From positions 1 to 39,989 of IMG/VR virus record IMGVR_UViG_3300042542_003512: a DNA stretch of 39,989 nt, one strand, 5' to 3'. Source of the stretch: a virus. A program made the translations under genes and the position numbers. Position 1 is the first letter of the stretch; each line of letters begins with the position of its first letter. This document shows positions 30,002 to 38,992 of this stretch, piece by piece. A model generated the notes under the pieces. It ran no database searches and had not been told where the DNA came from. It saw only the letters and a list, made by a program, of their open reading frames with translations.

Positions 30002-30469
30002 ATCCGCCCCGCCCTCGAAGCCTTCGCCCCCGAACTGGCCGATCAGTTCACCAGCTTCGCCACCCGCCGCATCGAGCGCTTGATCGAGCAGTTCGGCCTC
30101 GGGCTGAAGGGCATCGGCAACAGCGGCCAGTACAAGAGCTACGAAGCCGTAGCCGCCCTGTTCAACCGCCAGACCGGCGAAATTCGCGCCGACCGCCTTG
30201 AGGCCGCCGCCGCTGCCTACGCCGCCGCCACCATCGAAGCGTGGGCCGCCAAGATCGACCAGAAGATCGGCGACCTTATCGACGCTGAAGTGCGGGCTCT
30301 GGACGGCGCTCGCTTCCGCATCGTCGGCATCAAGAACGACCGCTCGATCTGCATCGAGCAGGACATGATCGTCAACGTCTCGCCGAAGGGCAAGCTGTTC
30401 AACCAGTTCCCCGCCCGCATCTACGTCAACGGCAAGTTCACCAGCGCGGCGGCTTACGCCAAGCTCTGA
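29996..30469 (+). CDS. First rightward gene, unknown conserved phage protein
   Basis: 157 residues. N-terminal helical half (EAFAPELADQFTSFATRRIE, YKSYEAVAALFNRQ), Ala-rich helix (AAAAAYAAATIEAWAAKI), then a beta C-terminal part (FRIVGIKNDRSICIEQDMIV, LFNQFPARIYVNGKFTS). It is separated from terminase genes by a hairpin and has its own promoter-leader copy, so it is probably expressed with the early genes. No family is recognised. Confidence 0.75.
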   Translation: MTIRPALEAFAPELADQFTSFATRRIERLIEQFGLGLKGIGNSGQYKSYEAVAALFNRQTGEIRADRLEAAAAAYAAATIEAWAAKIDQKIGDLIDAEVRALDGARFRIVGIKNDRSICIEQDMIVNVSPKGKLFNQFPARIYVNGKFTSAAAYAKL

Positions 30470-30476
30470 CCAGCAG

Positions 30477-30506
30477 GGGGCGGCCACAGTGCCGCCCCTT
30501 GTCCTT
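30477..30506 (+). terminator. Terminator-like hairpin after first rightward gene
   Basis: Perfect 8-bp stem GGGGCGGC (30477-30484) and GCCGCCCC (30491-30498) around a 6-base loop, followed by TTGTCCTT. The stem is strong and the T-tract interrupted, so it is a partial or factor-assisted terminator. It divides the first rightward gene from the packaging genes. Confidence 0.6.
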
Positions 30507-30566
30507 CGCCCGGCTGGGTGTTATCTGCTGTGGGCTGGTAGTCCTGCCACGAAGCGGAGCATGCAG

Positions 30567-31022
30567 ATGCCGTACCCGGCGAAGAAGAACCCTGAGCTGA
30601 TTGAGCAGGTGCTGACGCGCATCGCGCACGGCGAGACGCTGGCGGCGCTTGGACGCGAGTTGGATTTCCATCCTGTGAACTGGGGCAAATGGGTTGCCGC
30701 AGACGAAGCGTTGGCGGTCGCGTACGCGCAGGCGCGCGACGTTGGCGGCGACGCACTGGCGGAGCAGGCCCTCGCCCTGATCGACGAGGAGCCGGCGCGC
30801 GTCGAGGGCCGTGTTGATCCGGGCCACGTCCAGTGGCGCAGGGCGCAGGTCGATACGCGCCTCAAGCTGCTGGCGTGCTGGAACCCGAAGAAGTACGGCG
30901 CGAAGCAGCAGACCGAGATCAGCGGCCCTGACGGTGGCGCGGTCAAGACCGAGGCCACCCTGACGCCAGAGCAGCTTGCCTCGCTCACTGAAGCCCTAAT
31001 CAACCAGACCACAGGCAAGTAG
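30567..31022 (+). CDS. Terminase small subunit
   Basis: 151 residues from the ATG at 30567 (GGAG seven bases upstream; the ATG at 30561 is too close). N-terminal helix-turn-helix (ELIEQVLTRIAHGETLAALG, then FHPVNWGKWVAAD), a helical oligomerisation part (DPGHVQWRRAQVDTRLKLLA) and YGAKQQTEISG, common in small terminases. It recognises phage DNA and loads the large subunit. TAGTG coupling to the large subunit. Confidence 0.88.
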   Translation: MPYPAKKNPELIEQVLTRIAHGETLAALGRELDFHPVNWGKWVAADEALAVAYAQARDVGGDALAEQALALIDEEPARVEGRVDPGHVQWRRAQVDTRLKLLACWNPKKYGAKQQTEISGPDGGAVKTEATLTPEQLASLTEALINQTTGK

Positions 31023-32494
31023 TGGTTGACGCCGCGCTGCTGAAGAGCGCCACCGGACGCCATGCGACTTTCCTCGCGTGGCAGGACGCATGGCGTCGCA
31101 CTGCGCGCGACATGCAGGTGCCCGAGAAGGCGGCCATCCTGCAGGGCAAGGACAAGAACTTCACGGAGTGCGGCTATCTCGCCGGGCGCGGGTTCGGAAA
31201 GACGCGCGTCGGAGCTGAGTGGCTGGGCCGCAAAGTGTTCCTTGACCCCGCCGGCTTCGACAGCGCCGTCATCGCCCCGACTTATCAGGACGTGAAGTTC
31301 ACCTGCTTTGAGGGCGAGAGCGGGTTGCTCAACGTCATCCCGCCAGACCTGATCAAGAACTACAACAAGAGCGACCTCGTCATCGAGATGTACAACTGCG
31401 TCGGCGAGGTCGCTGTGATCCGGGGCTTTACGGCCGAAAAGCCCGAGCGTCTGCGCGGGCCGCAGCACACTCGCATCTGGTGCGACGAGCTGGCGGCGTG
31501 GATGTACGACGACGTGTGGGACATGGCCATGATGGGCCTGCGTCTGGGCGAGCGGCCGCAGGCGTTGTGGACGACGACGCCCAAGCCGAAGGAGATCATC
31601 CGCAAGCTGGTCGCGCCGAAGAAGGGCCGCGTGATCGTCAGCGGCTCGACCTACGACAACCGCACCAACCTGCCCGCCAGCTTCTTCGATCAGCTGGCGC
31701 AGTACGAGCAAACAACGCTCGGCCGTCAAGAGCTATACGGCGAGCTCATTTCGCCGGAGGAGAGCGGAATTGTGCGTCGCAGCCACTTCCGCCTGTGGCC
31801 GCACGACAAGCCGCTGCCGCAGTTCGAGCTGGTCATCCTGTCGCTCGACACCGCCTTCACCGAGGCGACGGTGGACAAGCGCAGCGGCGACCCGGACCCG
31901 ACGGCCTGCACCGTCTGGGGCGTGTTCTACCACGAGAAGCGCAACAACGTGATGCTGCTCGACTGCTGGGACGCGCACCTCGGCATGCCCGACCTGATCC
32001 GGCGCGTGAAGAAAGAGATGAACATCTCCTACGGCGACGACGGCGACGCGGCGCTGATCAAGCCCATGTTCGGCTCATCCAAGCCGCTGACCTCTGGCCG
32101 CAAGCCGGACATCTTGTTGATCGAGGACAAGGGCAGCGGCATCTCACTGCGCCAGATGCTGGAGCGCGAGGGGCTGGAGGCCTATGCCTACAACCCCGGC
32201 CGCGCCGACAAGCTCACGCGCCTGCACATCGTCAGCCCGATCTTCGCACGCAAGATGATTTGGCTGCCCGAGAGCAGCAAGCACCCCGGCCAGCCGCGCA
32301 ACTGGATCGACCCGCTGCTGCACCAACTGTGCAGCTACACCGGGCCGAACAGCATCAAGCACGACGACTACGTGGACAGCACCACGCAGGCGCTTCGCCT
32401 CATGATGGACAAGAGGTTGCTCGATGCGGTACAAGCCAAAAAAGACGAGACCGGACCACCTCCCAAGGTGATCAGCAACCCGTACGCTATTTGA
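31022..32494 (+). CDS. terL: Terminase large subunit
   Basis: 490 residues starting GTG. ATPase: Walker A-like AGRGFGKT (54-61), Walker B RIWCDE (151-156). C-terminal RNase H-like nuclease: LSLDTAF with D276, LLIED with E368/D369, and HDDYVDS with D448-D452. Packages DNA into proheads and cuts it. Packaging mode (headful or cos) cannot be decided from the motifs. Confidence 0.93.
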   Translation: MVDAALLKSATGRHATFLAWQDAWRRTARDMQVPEKAAILQGKDKNFTECGYLAGRGFGKTRVGAEWLGRKVFLDPAGFDSAVIAPTYQDVKFTCFEGESGLLNVIPPDLIKNYNKSDLVIEMYNCVGEVAVIRGFTAEKPERLRGPQHTRIWCDELAAWMYDDVWDMAMMGLRLGERPQALWTTTPKPKEIIRKLVAPKKGRVIVSGSTYDNRTNLPASFFDQLAQYEQTTLGRQELYGELISPEESGIVRRSHFRLWPHDKPLPQFELVILSLDTAFTEATVDKRSGDPDPTACTVWGVFYHEKRNNVMLLDCWDAHLGMPDLIRRVKKEMNISYGDDGDAALIKPMFGSSKPLTSGRKPDILLIEDKGSGISLRQMLEREGLEAYAYNPGRADKLTRLHIVSPIFARKMIWLPESSKHPGQPRNWIDPLLHQLCSYTGPNSIKHDDYVDSTTQALRLMMDKRLLDAVQAKKDETGPPPKVISNPYAI

Positions 32495-32504
32495 AGGGCG
32501 AGCG

Positions 32505-35132
32505 ATGGACGAGGACGACATGGACGAGCTGCCAGAAATGGTTGAGCTGCCCGAGGAAGAAGAGCCCGATGTCATCGACACTGAGGACGGCGGCGCTATC
32601 GTCAAGCTGGACGATGCCGACGAGCGGTCCGACGACTTCTACGCCAACCTCGCCGAGACCATGCCCGAGAGCGAGCTCAGCACCATGGCGGCTGACTACC
32701 TCGACCTGATTGGCAAGGACAAGGAAGCGCGCAAGAAGCGCGACGAGCAGTACGAGGAGGGCCTGCGCCGCACCGGTCTGGGCGACGACGCGCCCGGCGG
32801 CGCGCAGTTCAACGGCGCGACCAAGGTCGTGCACCCGATGCTGACCGAGGCGTGCGTGGACTTCGCCGCCCGCGCCATCAAGGAACTGTTCCCGCCGCAG
32901 GGTCCGGTCAAGGACTTCATCCCCGGCGAGCCGACCGTCGAAAAGCTCAAGAAGGCCAAGCGCAAGACGGACTTCATGAACTGGCAGCTCACGGTGCAGA
33001 GCCCTGAGTTCCGCGCCGAGCTGGAGCAGCTCCTCACGCAGGTGCCGCTGGGCGGCGCGCAGTATATGAAAACCACTTGGCACGAGGCGCGCAACCGGCC
33101 GGAGTTCCTGTTCGTCGCCATCGACGACATGTACCTGCCGTTCTCGGCGACGAACTTCTACAGCGCCCAGCGCAAGACGCACGTCCAGTACCTGACGCAG
33201 CTTGAGTACACCCAGCGCGTCAAGCGCGGCATGTACCGCGACGTGGACCTGACGCCCGTCACCCTTGAGCCCGACTTCAGCTTGGCCGAGAAGGCCAACA
33301 ACAAGATCGAGGGCCGCACCGAGACCAGCTACAACGAGGACGGCCTGCGGACCGTCTACGAAATCTACGTCACGGCCGACATCGAGGAGGACGGCGAGGC
33401 GCTGCCCTACATCATCAGCGTGGACAAGGTCACCAGCAAGGTGCTCTCGATCTACCGCAACTGGGACGAGCTGGACGAGGCGCAGGAAGAGCTGCAGTGG
33501 TTCGTCGAGTTCCCGTTCATCCCGTGGCGCGGCGCGTACCCCATCGGCCTGCCGCACATGGTCGGCGGCATCTCGGCCGCCGCGACGGGCGCACTGCGCG
33601 CCCTGCTCGACAGCGCGCACATCAGCAACAGCCAGACCATGTTGAAGCTCAAAGGCGGCAGCAAGGGCGGCCAGTCGCTTGAGATACAGCCGACGCAGGT
33701 GATGGAGATCGAGGGCGGTCTGGCGGCGGACGACATCCGCAAGCTGATCATGCCACTGCCGTACAACCAGCCGTCGCCGGTGCTGTTCTCCCTGCTCGGC
33801 TTCCTCGTCGATGCCGGCAAGGGGGTCATCCGCACCAGCATGGAGGACATCGCGGACGGCAATCCGAACGCGCCGGTCGGCACGACGCTGGCCAAGATCG
33901 AGCAGGGCATGGTCGTGTTCAGCGCCATCCACGCCCGCATGCACAACAGCATGCAAAAGCTGCTCGGCATCCTGCACCGCCTCAACGCGATGTACCTTGA
34001 GGACGAGGACATCAAGGAGGAGATCGGCGAGCAACTGGCCACGCGCGAGGACTTCGAAGGTCCGCTCGACGTGGTGCCGGTGTCCGACCCGAACATCTTC
34101 AGCGAGGCGCAGCGCTTTGCACAGGTGCAGGCGGTCGCCCAGCGCGCGGCCGCGCTGCCGCAGCTCTACGACCAGCGCGCCGTCGAGGAGCGCATCCTCG
34201 ACACGCTGAAAATCCCCAACGCCCAGAAGCTCCTGCTGCCGCCGACCACGCCGAAGGAGCAGAACGCGGTCAACGAGAACCTGTCGGCCTCGATGGGTCG
34301 GCCGGTCGTGGCCTTCCCGGCGCAGGACCACATTGCCCACCTCAAGACGCACCTCGCGTACATGATGAACCCGGCGTTGGGCCAGAACGCGCTGATCGCG
34401 CCGGTCTACCTGCCGATTATGCTGAACCACCTGAAGGAGCACATCGCCCTGTGGTACGTCTCGTCGGTGCTGGAACTGGCCGAGGAAGAGGCGGGCGAGG
34501 ATGTCACCAAGACGATAAAGGAACTGAAGACGCCCGAGGCGCGGCAGGCGTTCGACCGCATGCTGGCCGAGGCGTCGCAGAGCGTCGTCGAGCAGGCGAC
34601 CGGCGTCTTCGCATCGCTGCCGCCCGTCATCCAGCAGGTGCAGCAGATCATCCAGCAGTTGCAGCAGCCCGGCATGCCGCAGGACCCGCGTCTGGCCATC
34701 GAGCAGCAGAAGATGCAAATCCAGCAGCAGGACAGCCAGCAGCGCGCCCAGATCGAGGGCCAGAAGATGCAGGCCAACATGCAGATGGAGCAGGTCAAGA
34801 TGCAGGCCAACATGCAGCTTGAGCAGGCCAAGATGCAGGCCGACCTGCAGCGCGACCAGCAGCGCGCCCAGATCGAGGGACAGAAGATGCAGGCCGACGG
34901 CCAGCTTGAGCAGCAGCGCATGCAGCTTGAGGCGGCCAAGGCGCAGATCGACATGCAGCTTGAGCAGATGAAGCAGGACCGCGAAGACCAGCGCAAGAAG
35001 GCCGAGCTGGACGCGCGCATGGCCATGAACCTGCAGGACAATCAAACCGCGATGCAGCTCGCCGCAGCGGAAATAGCCTCGGGCGAGAGGTTTGACGTGT
35101 CCACGGGCACAGGCATCAACCCGCAACCGTAA
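32505..35132 (+). CDS. Portal protein with long C-terminal coiled-coil barrel
   Basis: 875 residues, longer than the 725-residue P22 portal. Acidic N-terminus (DELPEMVELPEEEEPDVIDT), a mixed core with GGAQFNGATKVVHPMLTEAC and a conserved VEFPFIPWRGAYPIGLPH segment. From about 725 there is a Gln/Met-rich hendecad region (for example EQVKMQANMQL). The dodecameric portal is the DNA channel of the head; the repeat tail likely forms a helical barrel inside the capsid, as in P22. Preceded by AAGGGCGAG. Confidence 0.88.
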   Translation: MDEDDMDELPEMVELPEEEEPDVIDTEDGGAIVKLDDADERSDDFYANLAETMPESELSTMAADYLDLIGKDKEARKKRDEQYEEGLRRTGLGDDAPGGAQFNGATKVVHPMLTEACVDFAARAIKELFPPQGPVKDFIPGEPTVEKLKKAKRKTDFMNWQLTVQSPEFRAELEQLLTQVPLGGAQYMKTTWHEARNRPEFLFVAIDDMYLPFSATNFYSAQRKTHVQYLTQLEYTQRVKRGMYRDVDLTPVTLEPDFSLAEKANNKIEGRTETSYNEDGLRTVYEIYVTADIEEDGEALPYIISVDKVTSKVLSIYRNWDELDEAQEELQWFVEFPFIPWRGAYPIGLPHMVGGISAAATGALRALLDSAHISNSQTMLKLKGGSKGGQSLEIQPTQVMEIEGGLAADDIRKLIMPLPYNQPSPVLFSLLGFLVDAGKGVIRTSMEDIADGNPNAPVGTTLAKIEQGMVVFSAIHARMHNSMQKLLGILHRLNAMYLEDEDIKEEIGEQLATREDFEGPLDVVPVSDPNIFSEAQRFAQVQAVAQRAAALPQLYDQRAVEERILDTLKIPNAQKLLLPPTTPKEQNAVNENLSASMGRPVVAFPAQDHIAHLKTHLAYMMNPALGQNALIAPVYLPIMLNHLKEHIALWYVSSVLELAEEEAGEDVTKTIKELKTPEARQAFDRMLAEASQSVVEQATGVFASLPPVIQQVQQIIQQLQQPGMPQDPRLAIEQQKMQIQQQDSQQRAQIEGQKMQANMQMEQVKMQANMQLEQAKMQADLQRDQQRAQIEGQKMQADGQLEQQRMQLEAAKAQIDMQLEQMKQDREDQRKKAELDARMAMNLQDNQTAMQLAAAEIASGERFDVSTGTGINPQP
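34738..34977 (+). repeat. 120-bp repeat encoding hendecad coiled coil in portal
   Basis: CAGCAGCGCGCCCAGATCGA recurs exactly 120 bases apart (34738 and 34858), and the encoded 40-residue units (from QQRAQIEGQKMQ) are similar. Within them 11-residue units (EGQKMQANMQM, EQVKMQANMQL, EQAKMQADLQR) follow one another. Confidence 0.8.
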
Positions 35133-35143
35133 GGAGGCCGACA

Positions 35144-35266
35144 ATGGCTAAGGACACACCCAAGAGCAGCGAAGTCGCCCAGAGGGGCGAGGGCGTCAAG
35201 CAGCACAAGCGGATGGCCATGGGCGAGATGCCCAAGGTGCCGTCGATGCCTAAGACACCTGCATGA
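35144..35266 (+). CDS. 40-residue basic protein, unknown
   Basis: AAGGAGG precedes the ATG at 35144; stop overlaps the next ATG (ATGA). Lys- and Met-rich, disordered-looking (EGVKQHKRMAMGEMPKVPSM). Comparable tiny genes sit after portal genes in related phages. Possibly a packaged or assembly peptide. Confidence 0.7.
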   Translation: MAKDTPKSSEVAQRGEGVKQHKRMAMGEMPKVPSMPKTPA

Positions 35267-35457
35267 GAATTGAGACCCTGCTGCAGCGACTGGAGCAATC
35301 GCAGGCCGAGTTGGCACGCGATGCGCTGCAGCAGCCTCAAGGCCGAGACCTTTTCGAGTATGGAAAAGTGGTCGGCATGTACGCGGGCCTTGAGCTTGCC
35401 AAAACCGCGTTGATCGACACGGTGGCGGAGAGCGAGCGAAAGGCCTTTGACCTTTAA
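35263..35457 (+). CDS. 64-residue helical protein, unknown
   Basis: ATGA coupling to the previous gene. One long amphipathic region (ETLLQRLEQSQAELARDALQ, then YAGLELAKTALIDTVAESER). No motif is recognised. Lies between portal and co-chaperonin, so a head-assembly role is plausible. Confidence 0.7.
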   Translation: MRIETLLQRLEQSQAELARDALQQPQGRDLFEYGKVVGMYAGLELAKTALIDTVAESERKAFDL

Positions 35458-35480
35458 CCCCCTTGAGCGGAGGAGCACCC

Positions 35481-35909
35481 GTGCAAGACTACGTTCTGAA
35501 CAAAGTGCAATTTGCGTATGGCAGCCTCGAAGAGGCCTTCCCGGCCATTGATCCGGGCGTAACGCCGTTCGGCAGCCGCGTCCTGTGCCAGATACGTCTG
35601 GCCAAGCAGAAGACGGCCGGCGGCATCATCCTGACGGGCGACATCAAGGACACCGAGACTTGGAACACGCAAGTGGCCAAGGTCGTGGCCGTCGGCGATC
35701 TCGCCTTTAGGAACCGCAACACGCAGCAGCCATGGCCCGAGGGCTCGTGGTGCGAGGCGGGGGACTACGTCCGCGTCCCCAAGTACGGCGGCGACAAGTG
35801 GACAGTGCGTATCGACGATGACCAAGAGGTCATCTTCGTAATCTTCAACGATCTGGACCTCATAGGCCGCGTCACGGGCGATCCGCTCGCGATGAAGTCC
35901 TATGTGTAA
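35481..35909 (+). CDS. GroES-like co-chaperonin
   Basis: 142 residues from the GTG at 35481 (GGAGGAG at 35469-35475). The GroES fold pattern is intact: GSRVLCQIRLAKQKTAGGII (mobile-loop tripeptide IIL at 49-51 in the context GGIILTG), NTQVAKVVAVG at 62-72, and GDYVRVPKYGG at 94-104. Longer than bacterial GroES (about 95-100 residues), with an N-terminal extension and a C-terminal GRVTGD tail. Phage examples such as T4 gp31 replace host GroES to fold capsid protein; placed between portal and scaffold, this copy probably does the same. Confidence 0.88.
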   Translation: MQDYVLNKVQFAYGSLEEAFPAIDPGVTPFGSRVLCQIRLAKQKTAGGIILTGDIKDTETWNTQVAKVVAVGDLAFRNRNTQQPWPEGSWCEAGDYVRVPKYGGDKWTVRIDDDQEVIFVIFNDLDLIGRVTGDPLAMKSYV

Positions 35910-35936
35910 TCCATAAGGCTGAAAGGAGCCGATCAC

Positions 35937-36869
35937 GTGGCAGACATTTTTGAAGAGAAGGACGACGAAGAACTCGTCATCATCGAGACGGAGGACGAGA
36001 ACTTCCCCGTTGCAAAGGAAGAAGAGGCCGTCGCCGAGGAGGAAGAGGAGGAGGACGAAGAGCGCCTCGCCATGTCCGAGGACGACAGCGAGGACGAGAT
36101 CACGAACAAGCACGGCCGTGATCGCCGCAAGCGCCGCGAGCTGCAGAAGCGCGCCCGCGACAACGCCAAGCGCGAGATCGAGCTTCTGCGCCAGCAGAAC
36201 GCCGACTTGGTCAGCCGCGTGCAGGCCATCGAGGGCAAGACCTACGCCCAGCAGGCCATGACCATCGAGCAGCGCTACCAGCAGGCCCTGTACGAAGCGC
36301 AGCAGGCCGAGCAGATCATGGTGCGCGCCATCGAGGCCGGCAACGGCGCTGACATGCTGCAGGCCGAGCGCATCCGCGACGAGGCTAAGAAGCGTGCGGA
36401 GCAACTGGTCAACGAGCATCAGCAGACGCAGCAGCAGGCGCAGCAGGCGACCGTGCCACGGGCCGACCCGCGCGTCGTGGACTACGCCAAGCAGTGGATG
36501 GAGGCGAACCGCTGGTACAACCCGCAGGGCCGCGACGAGGACAGCGCCATCACCAAGGCCATCGACAACTCGCTGGCGGCGGAGGGCTGGAACCCGGCGT
36601 CCGAGGAGTACTGGCACGAGCTGACGCGCCGCGTGGCCGCCCGCATCAGTGACGACGACGCCCCGGCGCAGGGCCGCACGCCGCGCCGCAAGGCTCCGCC
36701 GACCGGCAACACGCGCGAACACACGCCCACCCGCACGCGAAATGAAGTGGTAGTGACACCCGAGCGGAAGGCTGCTATGATCGAGGCGGGCAAATGGGAC
36801 GATCCGGTTCTCCGGGCGGCTCAGCTCAAGGCGTATCAAGCCTACGACCGTGAACGATCAGCTCGCTGA
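35937..36869 (+). CDS. Capsid scaffolding protein
   Basis: 310 residues from a GTG after AAAGGAG. Acidic N-terminus (runs of Glu and Asp to about residue 58), Arg/Lys-rich coiled-coil (about 60-165), Gln-rich linker and a basic C-terminus. Position just before capsid genes and this charge layout are typical for scaffolds of HK97-fold capsids. Cleavage signals cannot be read. Confidence 0.8.
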   Translation: MADIFEEKDDEELVIIETEDENFPVAKEEEAVAEEEEEEDEERLAMSEDDSEDEITNKHGRDRRKRRELQKRARDNAKREIELLRQQNADLVSRVQAIEGKTYAQQAMTIEQRYQQALYEAQQAEQIMVRAIEAGNGADMLQAERIRDEAKKRAEQLVNEHQQTQQQAQQATVPRADPRVVDYAKQWMEANRWYNPQGRDEDSAITKAIDNSLAAEGWNPASEEYWHELTRRVAARISDDDAPAQGRTPRRKAPPTGNTREHTPTRTRNEVVVTPERKAAMIEAGKWDDPVLRAAQLKAYQAYDRERSAR

Positions 36870-36883
36870 AAAGGAGAGAGCTA

Positions 36884-37426
36884 ATGAACGAACCCCGTAT
36901 GGATGATCGCCTTAAAAAGGAACTGGGCGATAGCCGTCGCACCCGTGGGCACACTGATCGCTTGGCGACAGAGAACCGCGCGTACACTGAGGACGAACGG
37001 CTCGAAATGTTCCGAATGCAACTGTACAACGACCGACTTCCGAACTTGCCCGACATTCCGGGTTATCATGTCTGCTGGCTCACGACGGCCAACACAGGCG
37101 ACACCATCCAGTCACGCTCGCGCATGGGTTATGAATTGATCCGCGCCGAGGACGTGCCGGGCATGGACCTGATCATCCAGAAGACGGGTGATTATGTCGG
37201 CTGTGTAATGGTCAACGAGATGATCGCGGCTAAGCTGCCCACGTCCCTGTATCTCAGGTACATGCAGGAGGCTCACCACGACGCACCGTTGCGTGAGGAG
37301 GAGAAGCTCGAAGACACCGCGCAGCTTATGCGCGATCAGGCCGAGCGTTCCGGTGGCAGGCTGATCGAAAGCGACGCAATGCAGGAAATCGGTAACTACG
37401 CCCCTGCCAGAGGCATTTTTGACTGA
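36884..37426 (+). CDS. Conserved head-region protein, unknown
   Basis: 180 residues after AAAAGGAGAGAG. Basic, Arg-rich start (DDRLKKELGDSRRTRGHTDR), a middle with GYHVCWLTTANTGDTIQSRS and a helical end. Similar proteins lie between scaffold and capsid in other podovirus genomes; exact role not known to me. Likely assembly or minor head protein. Confidence 0.7.
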   Translation: MNEPRMDDRLKKELGDSRRTRGHTDRLATENRAYTEDERLEMFRMQLYNDRLPNLPDIPGYHVCWLTTANTGDTIQSRSRMGYELIRAEDVPGMDLIIQKTGDYVGCVMVNEMIAAKLPTSLYLRYMQEAHHDAPLREEEKLEDTAQLMRDQAERSGGRLIESDAMQEIGNYAPARGIFD

Positions 37427-37455
37427 TGGCGGGATTTCCACTCATCATGAGGTAA

Positions 37456-38037
37456 ATGGCTATGACTACGACTGCCCAGCCGTTCGGCCTGCGTCCTTCA
37501 TCGCACCCCTCGGGTACGATCCGTCCGGTGGCTTACACCATCGCGACTGGGTACGCAGTGAACATCTTCCAGAACCAGCCGGTTCGGATTGCTCCCTCCA
37601 CTGGCGGTGGCCAGACTGAAGGCACTATCGTTGCTGCGGCAACGGGCGAAGCCTTCATCGGCACCTTTCAGGGTGTGGAGTTCACCGATAGCGACGGCCG
37701 CTATCGCGTGAGCAACAAGTGGACTGCGTCCACTGCCGCCACGACCATCACCGCCTATGTCACGTCTGACCCGGCAATCGTCTACGAAGTGCAGACGAAC
37801 GCCAACGTCACGACCGCTGACATCGGCAAGCAGTACAACTTCGCCAACACGCTCGTGGGTAACACCGTGACCGGGTTGTCGTCGGCTGCTCTCGATGTTT
37901 CGTCGGCCGCCGCGAACGCCTCTGTCCGTCTTGTCGGTCTCAGCGACGCTGTCGAAGATACCGCCACGGATGCTTTCCTCACCGTCAATGTCCAGATCAG
38001 CGAACACCAGTTCGTCGCTGATGTGGCCGCCATCTAA
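37456..38037 (+). CDS. Minor head/decoration protein
   Basis: 193 residues; two ATGs at 37456 and 37462 are both possible, with GAGG at 37449-37452. Low charge, Thr/Ala/Val-rich, beta-dominated (IRPVAYTIATGYAVNIFQNQ, YRVSNKWTASTAATTITAYV). Such composition and position just before the major capsid gene fit a decoration or capsid-stabilising protein. No domain is named with certainty. Confidence 0.65.
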   Translation: MAMTTTAQPFGLRPSSHPSGTIRPVAYTIATGYAVNIFQNQPVRIAPSTGGGQTEGTIVAAATGEAFIGTFQGVEFTDSDGRYRVSNKWTASTAATTITAYVTSDPAIVYEVQTNANVTTADIGKQYNFANTLVGNTVTGLSSAALDVSSAAANASVRLVGLSDAVEDTATDAFLTVNVQISEHQFVADVAAI

Positions 38038-38051
38038 GGAGGGCTTGAACC

Positions 38052-38969
38052 ATGGCTACGCCGATGCGTTCAACTGATTTCCGCTCTATTGTCGAACCGA
38101 TCCTGAACGAAGAGTTCAACGGCATCTACGACCAGCGGGCGGACGAGTATGCTCAGGTCTTCAAGACCTTCAAGGGCATCCCTCGCAACTACCATGAAGA
38201 GCCCGTTCTGTACGGCTTCGGCGCTGCGCCGGAACTGCCGGACGGCATGCCGGTCACCTACCAGTCCGGTGGTGTGCTCTTCATCCAGCGCTACGTCTAC
38301 AAGGTCTACGGTCTGGCTTTCGCCCTGACCAAGGTCCTCGTGGAAGACGGCGATCACATCCGTATCGGTCAGACCTATGCGCGTCACCTCGCACAGTCGC
38401 TGATCGAGACGAAGGAAACCCTCGGTGCCAACATCCTGAACCGCGCTTTCAACGGTTCGTATGTCGGCGGCGACGGCAAGTCCCTCGTTGCCACGGATCA
38501 CCCGCTGGCAAACGGTGCCACGTTCAGCAACCAGCTCAACACCGCTGCGGCCCTGTCGCAGACCTCGCTTGAGCAGTTGCTGATCCAAATCCGCAACGCC
38601 GTTGACAACAACGGCAAGCGTATTCGCCTGACGCCGAAGAAGATCGTCACCGGTCCTTCGAACGTCTTCCAAGCCGAAGTTCTGCTGAAGAGCGTGCTGC
38701 GTGCTGGTACCGCCGACAATGACATCAACCCAGTTAAGTCTATGAATTTGCTGGCAGAAGGTCAGGCGAACCTGTCGCGTATCACCTCGGCCACCGCATG
38801 GTGGGTGCAGACTGATGCGCCGGAAGGTCTGAAGCTCGCAACCCGCCGTGGTCTGGAAAAGTCCATGGAAGGCGACTTCGAAACCGACAGCATGCGCTAT
38901 AAGGCAACCGAACGCTACGCATTCGGGTGGACTGATCCGCGCGGTGTTTTCGGAACACCCGGGGTGTAG
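38052..38969 (+). CDS. Major capsid protein (HK97-like fold)
   Basis: 305 residues with AAGGAGG upstream. N-terminal arm-like helix (STDFRSIVEPILNEEFNGIY), then QRADEYAQVFKTFKG, a spine-helix-like segment (RIGQTYARHLAQSLIETKET) and the loop NRAFNGSYVGGDGKSLVATD. C-terminal TERYAFGWTDPRGVFG is characteristic of phage capsid proteins of this kind. Place after scaffold and decoration genes supports it. No prohead protease gene is visible in the window. Confidence 0.88.
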   Translation: MATPMRSTDFRSIVEPILNEEFNGIYDQRADEYAQVFKTFKGIPRNYHEEPVLYGFGAAPELPDGMPVTYQSGGVLFIQRYVYKVYGLAFALTKVLVEDGDHIRIGQTYARHLAQSLIETKETLGANILNRAFNGSYVGGDGKSLVATDHPLANGATFSNQLNTAAALSQTSLEQLLIQIRNAVDNNGKRIRLTPKKIVTGPSNVFQAEVLLKSVLRAGTADNDINPVKSMNLLAEGQANLSRITSATAWWVQTDAPEGLKLATRRGLEKSMEGDFETDSMRYKATERYAFGWTDPRGVFGTPGV

Positions 38970-38992
38970 TCCTTTACAGGCATCTGTCCAAG

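Noticed and set aside
29789-30487. 232-residue minus-strand frame through the control region
   Set aside because: Opposes the 29996-30469 gene and is broken up by the hexamer repeats; no leader.
32487-35144. 885-residue open frame on the minus strand opposite the portal gene
   Set aside because: It is the antisense shadow of a GC-rich, clearly homologous portal; His/Leu-rich composition and no ribosome site or motif.
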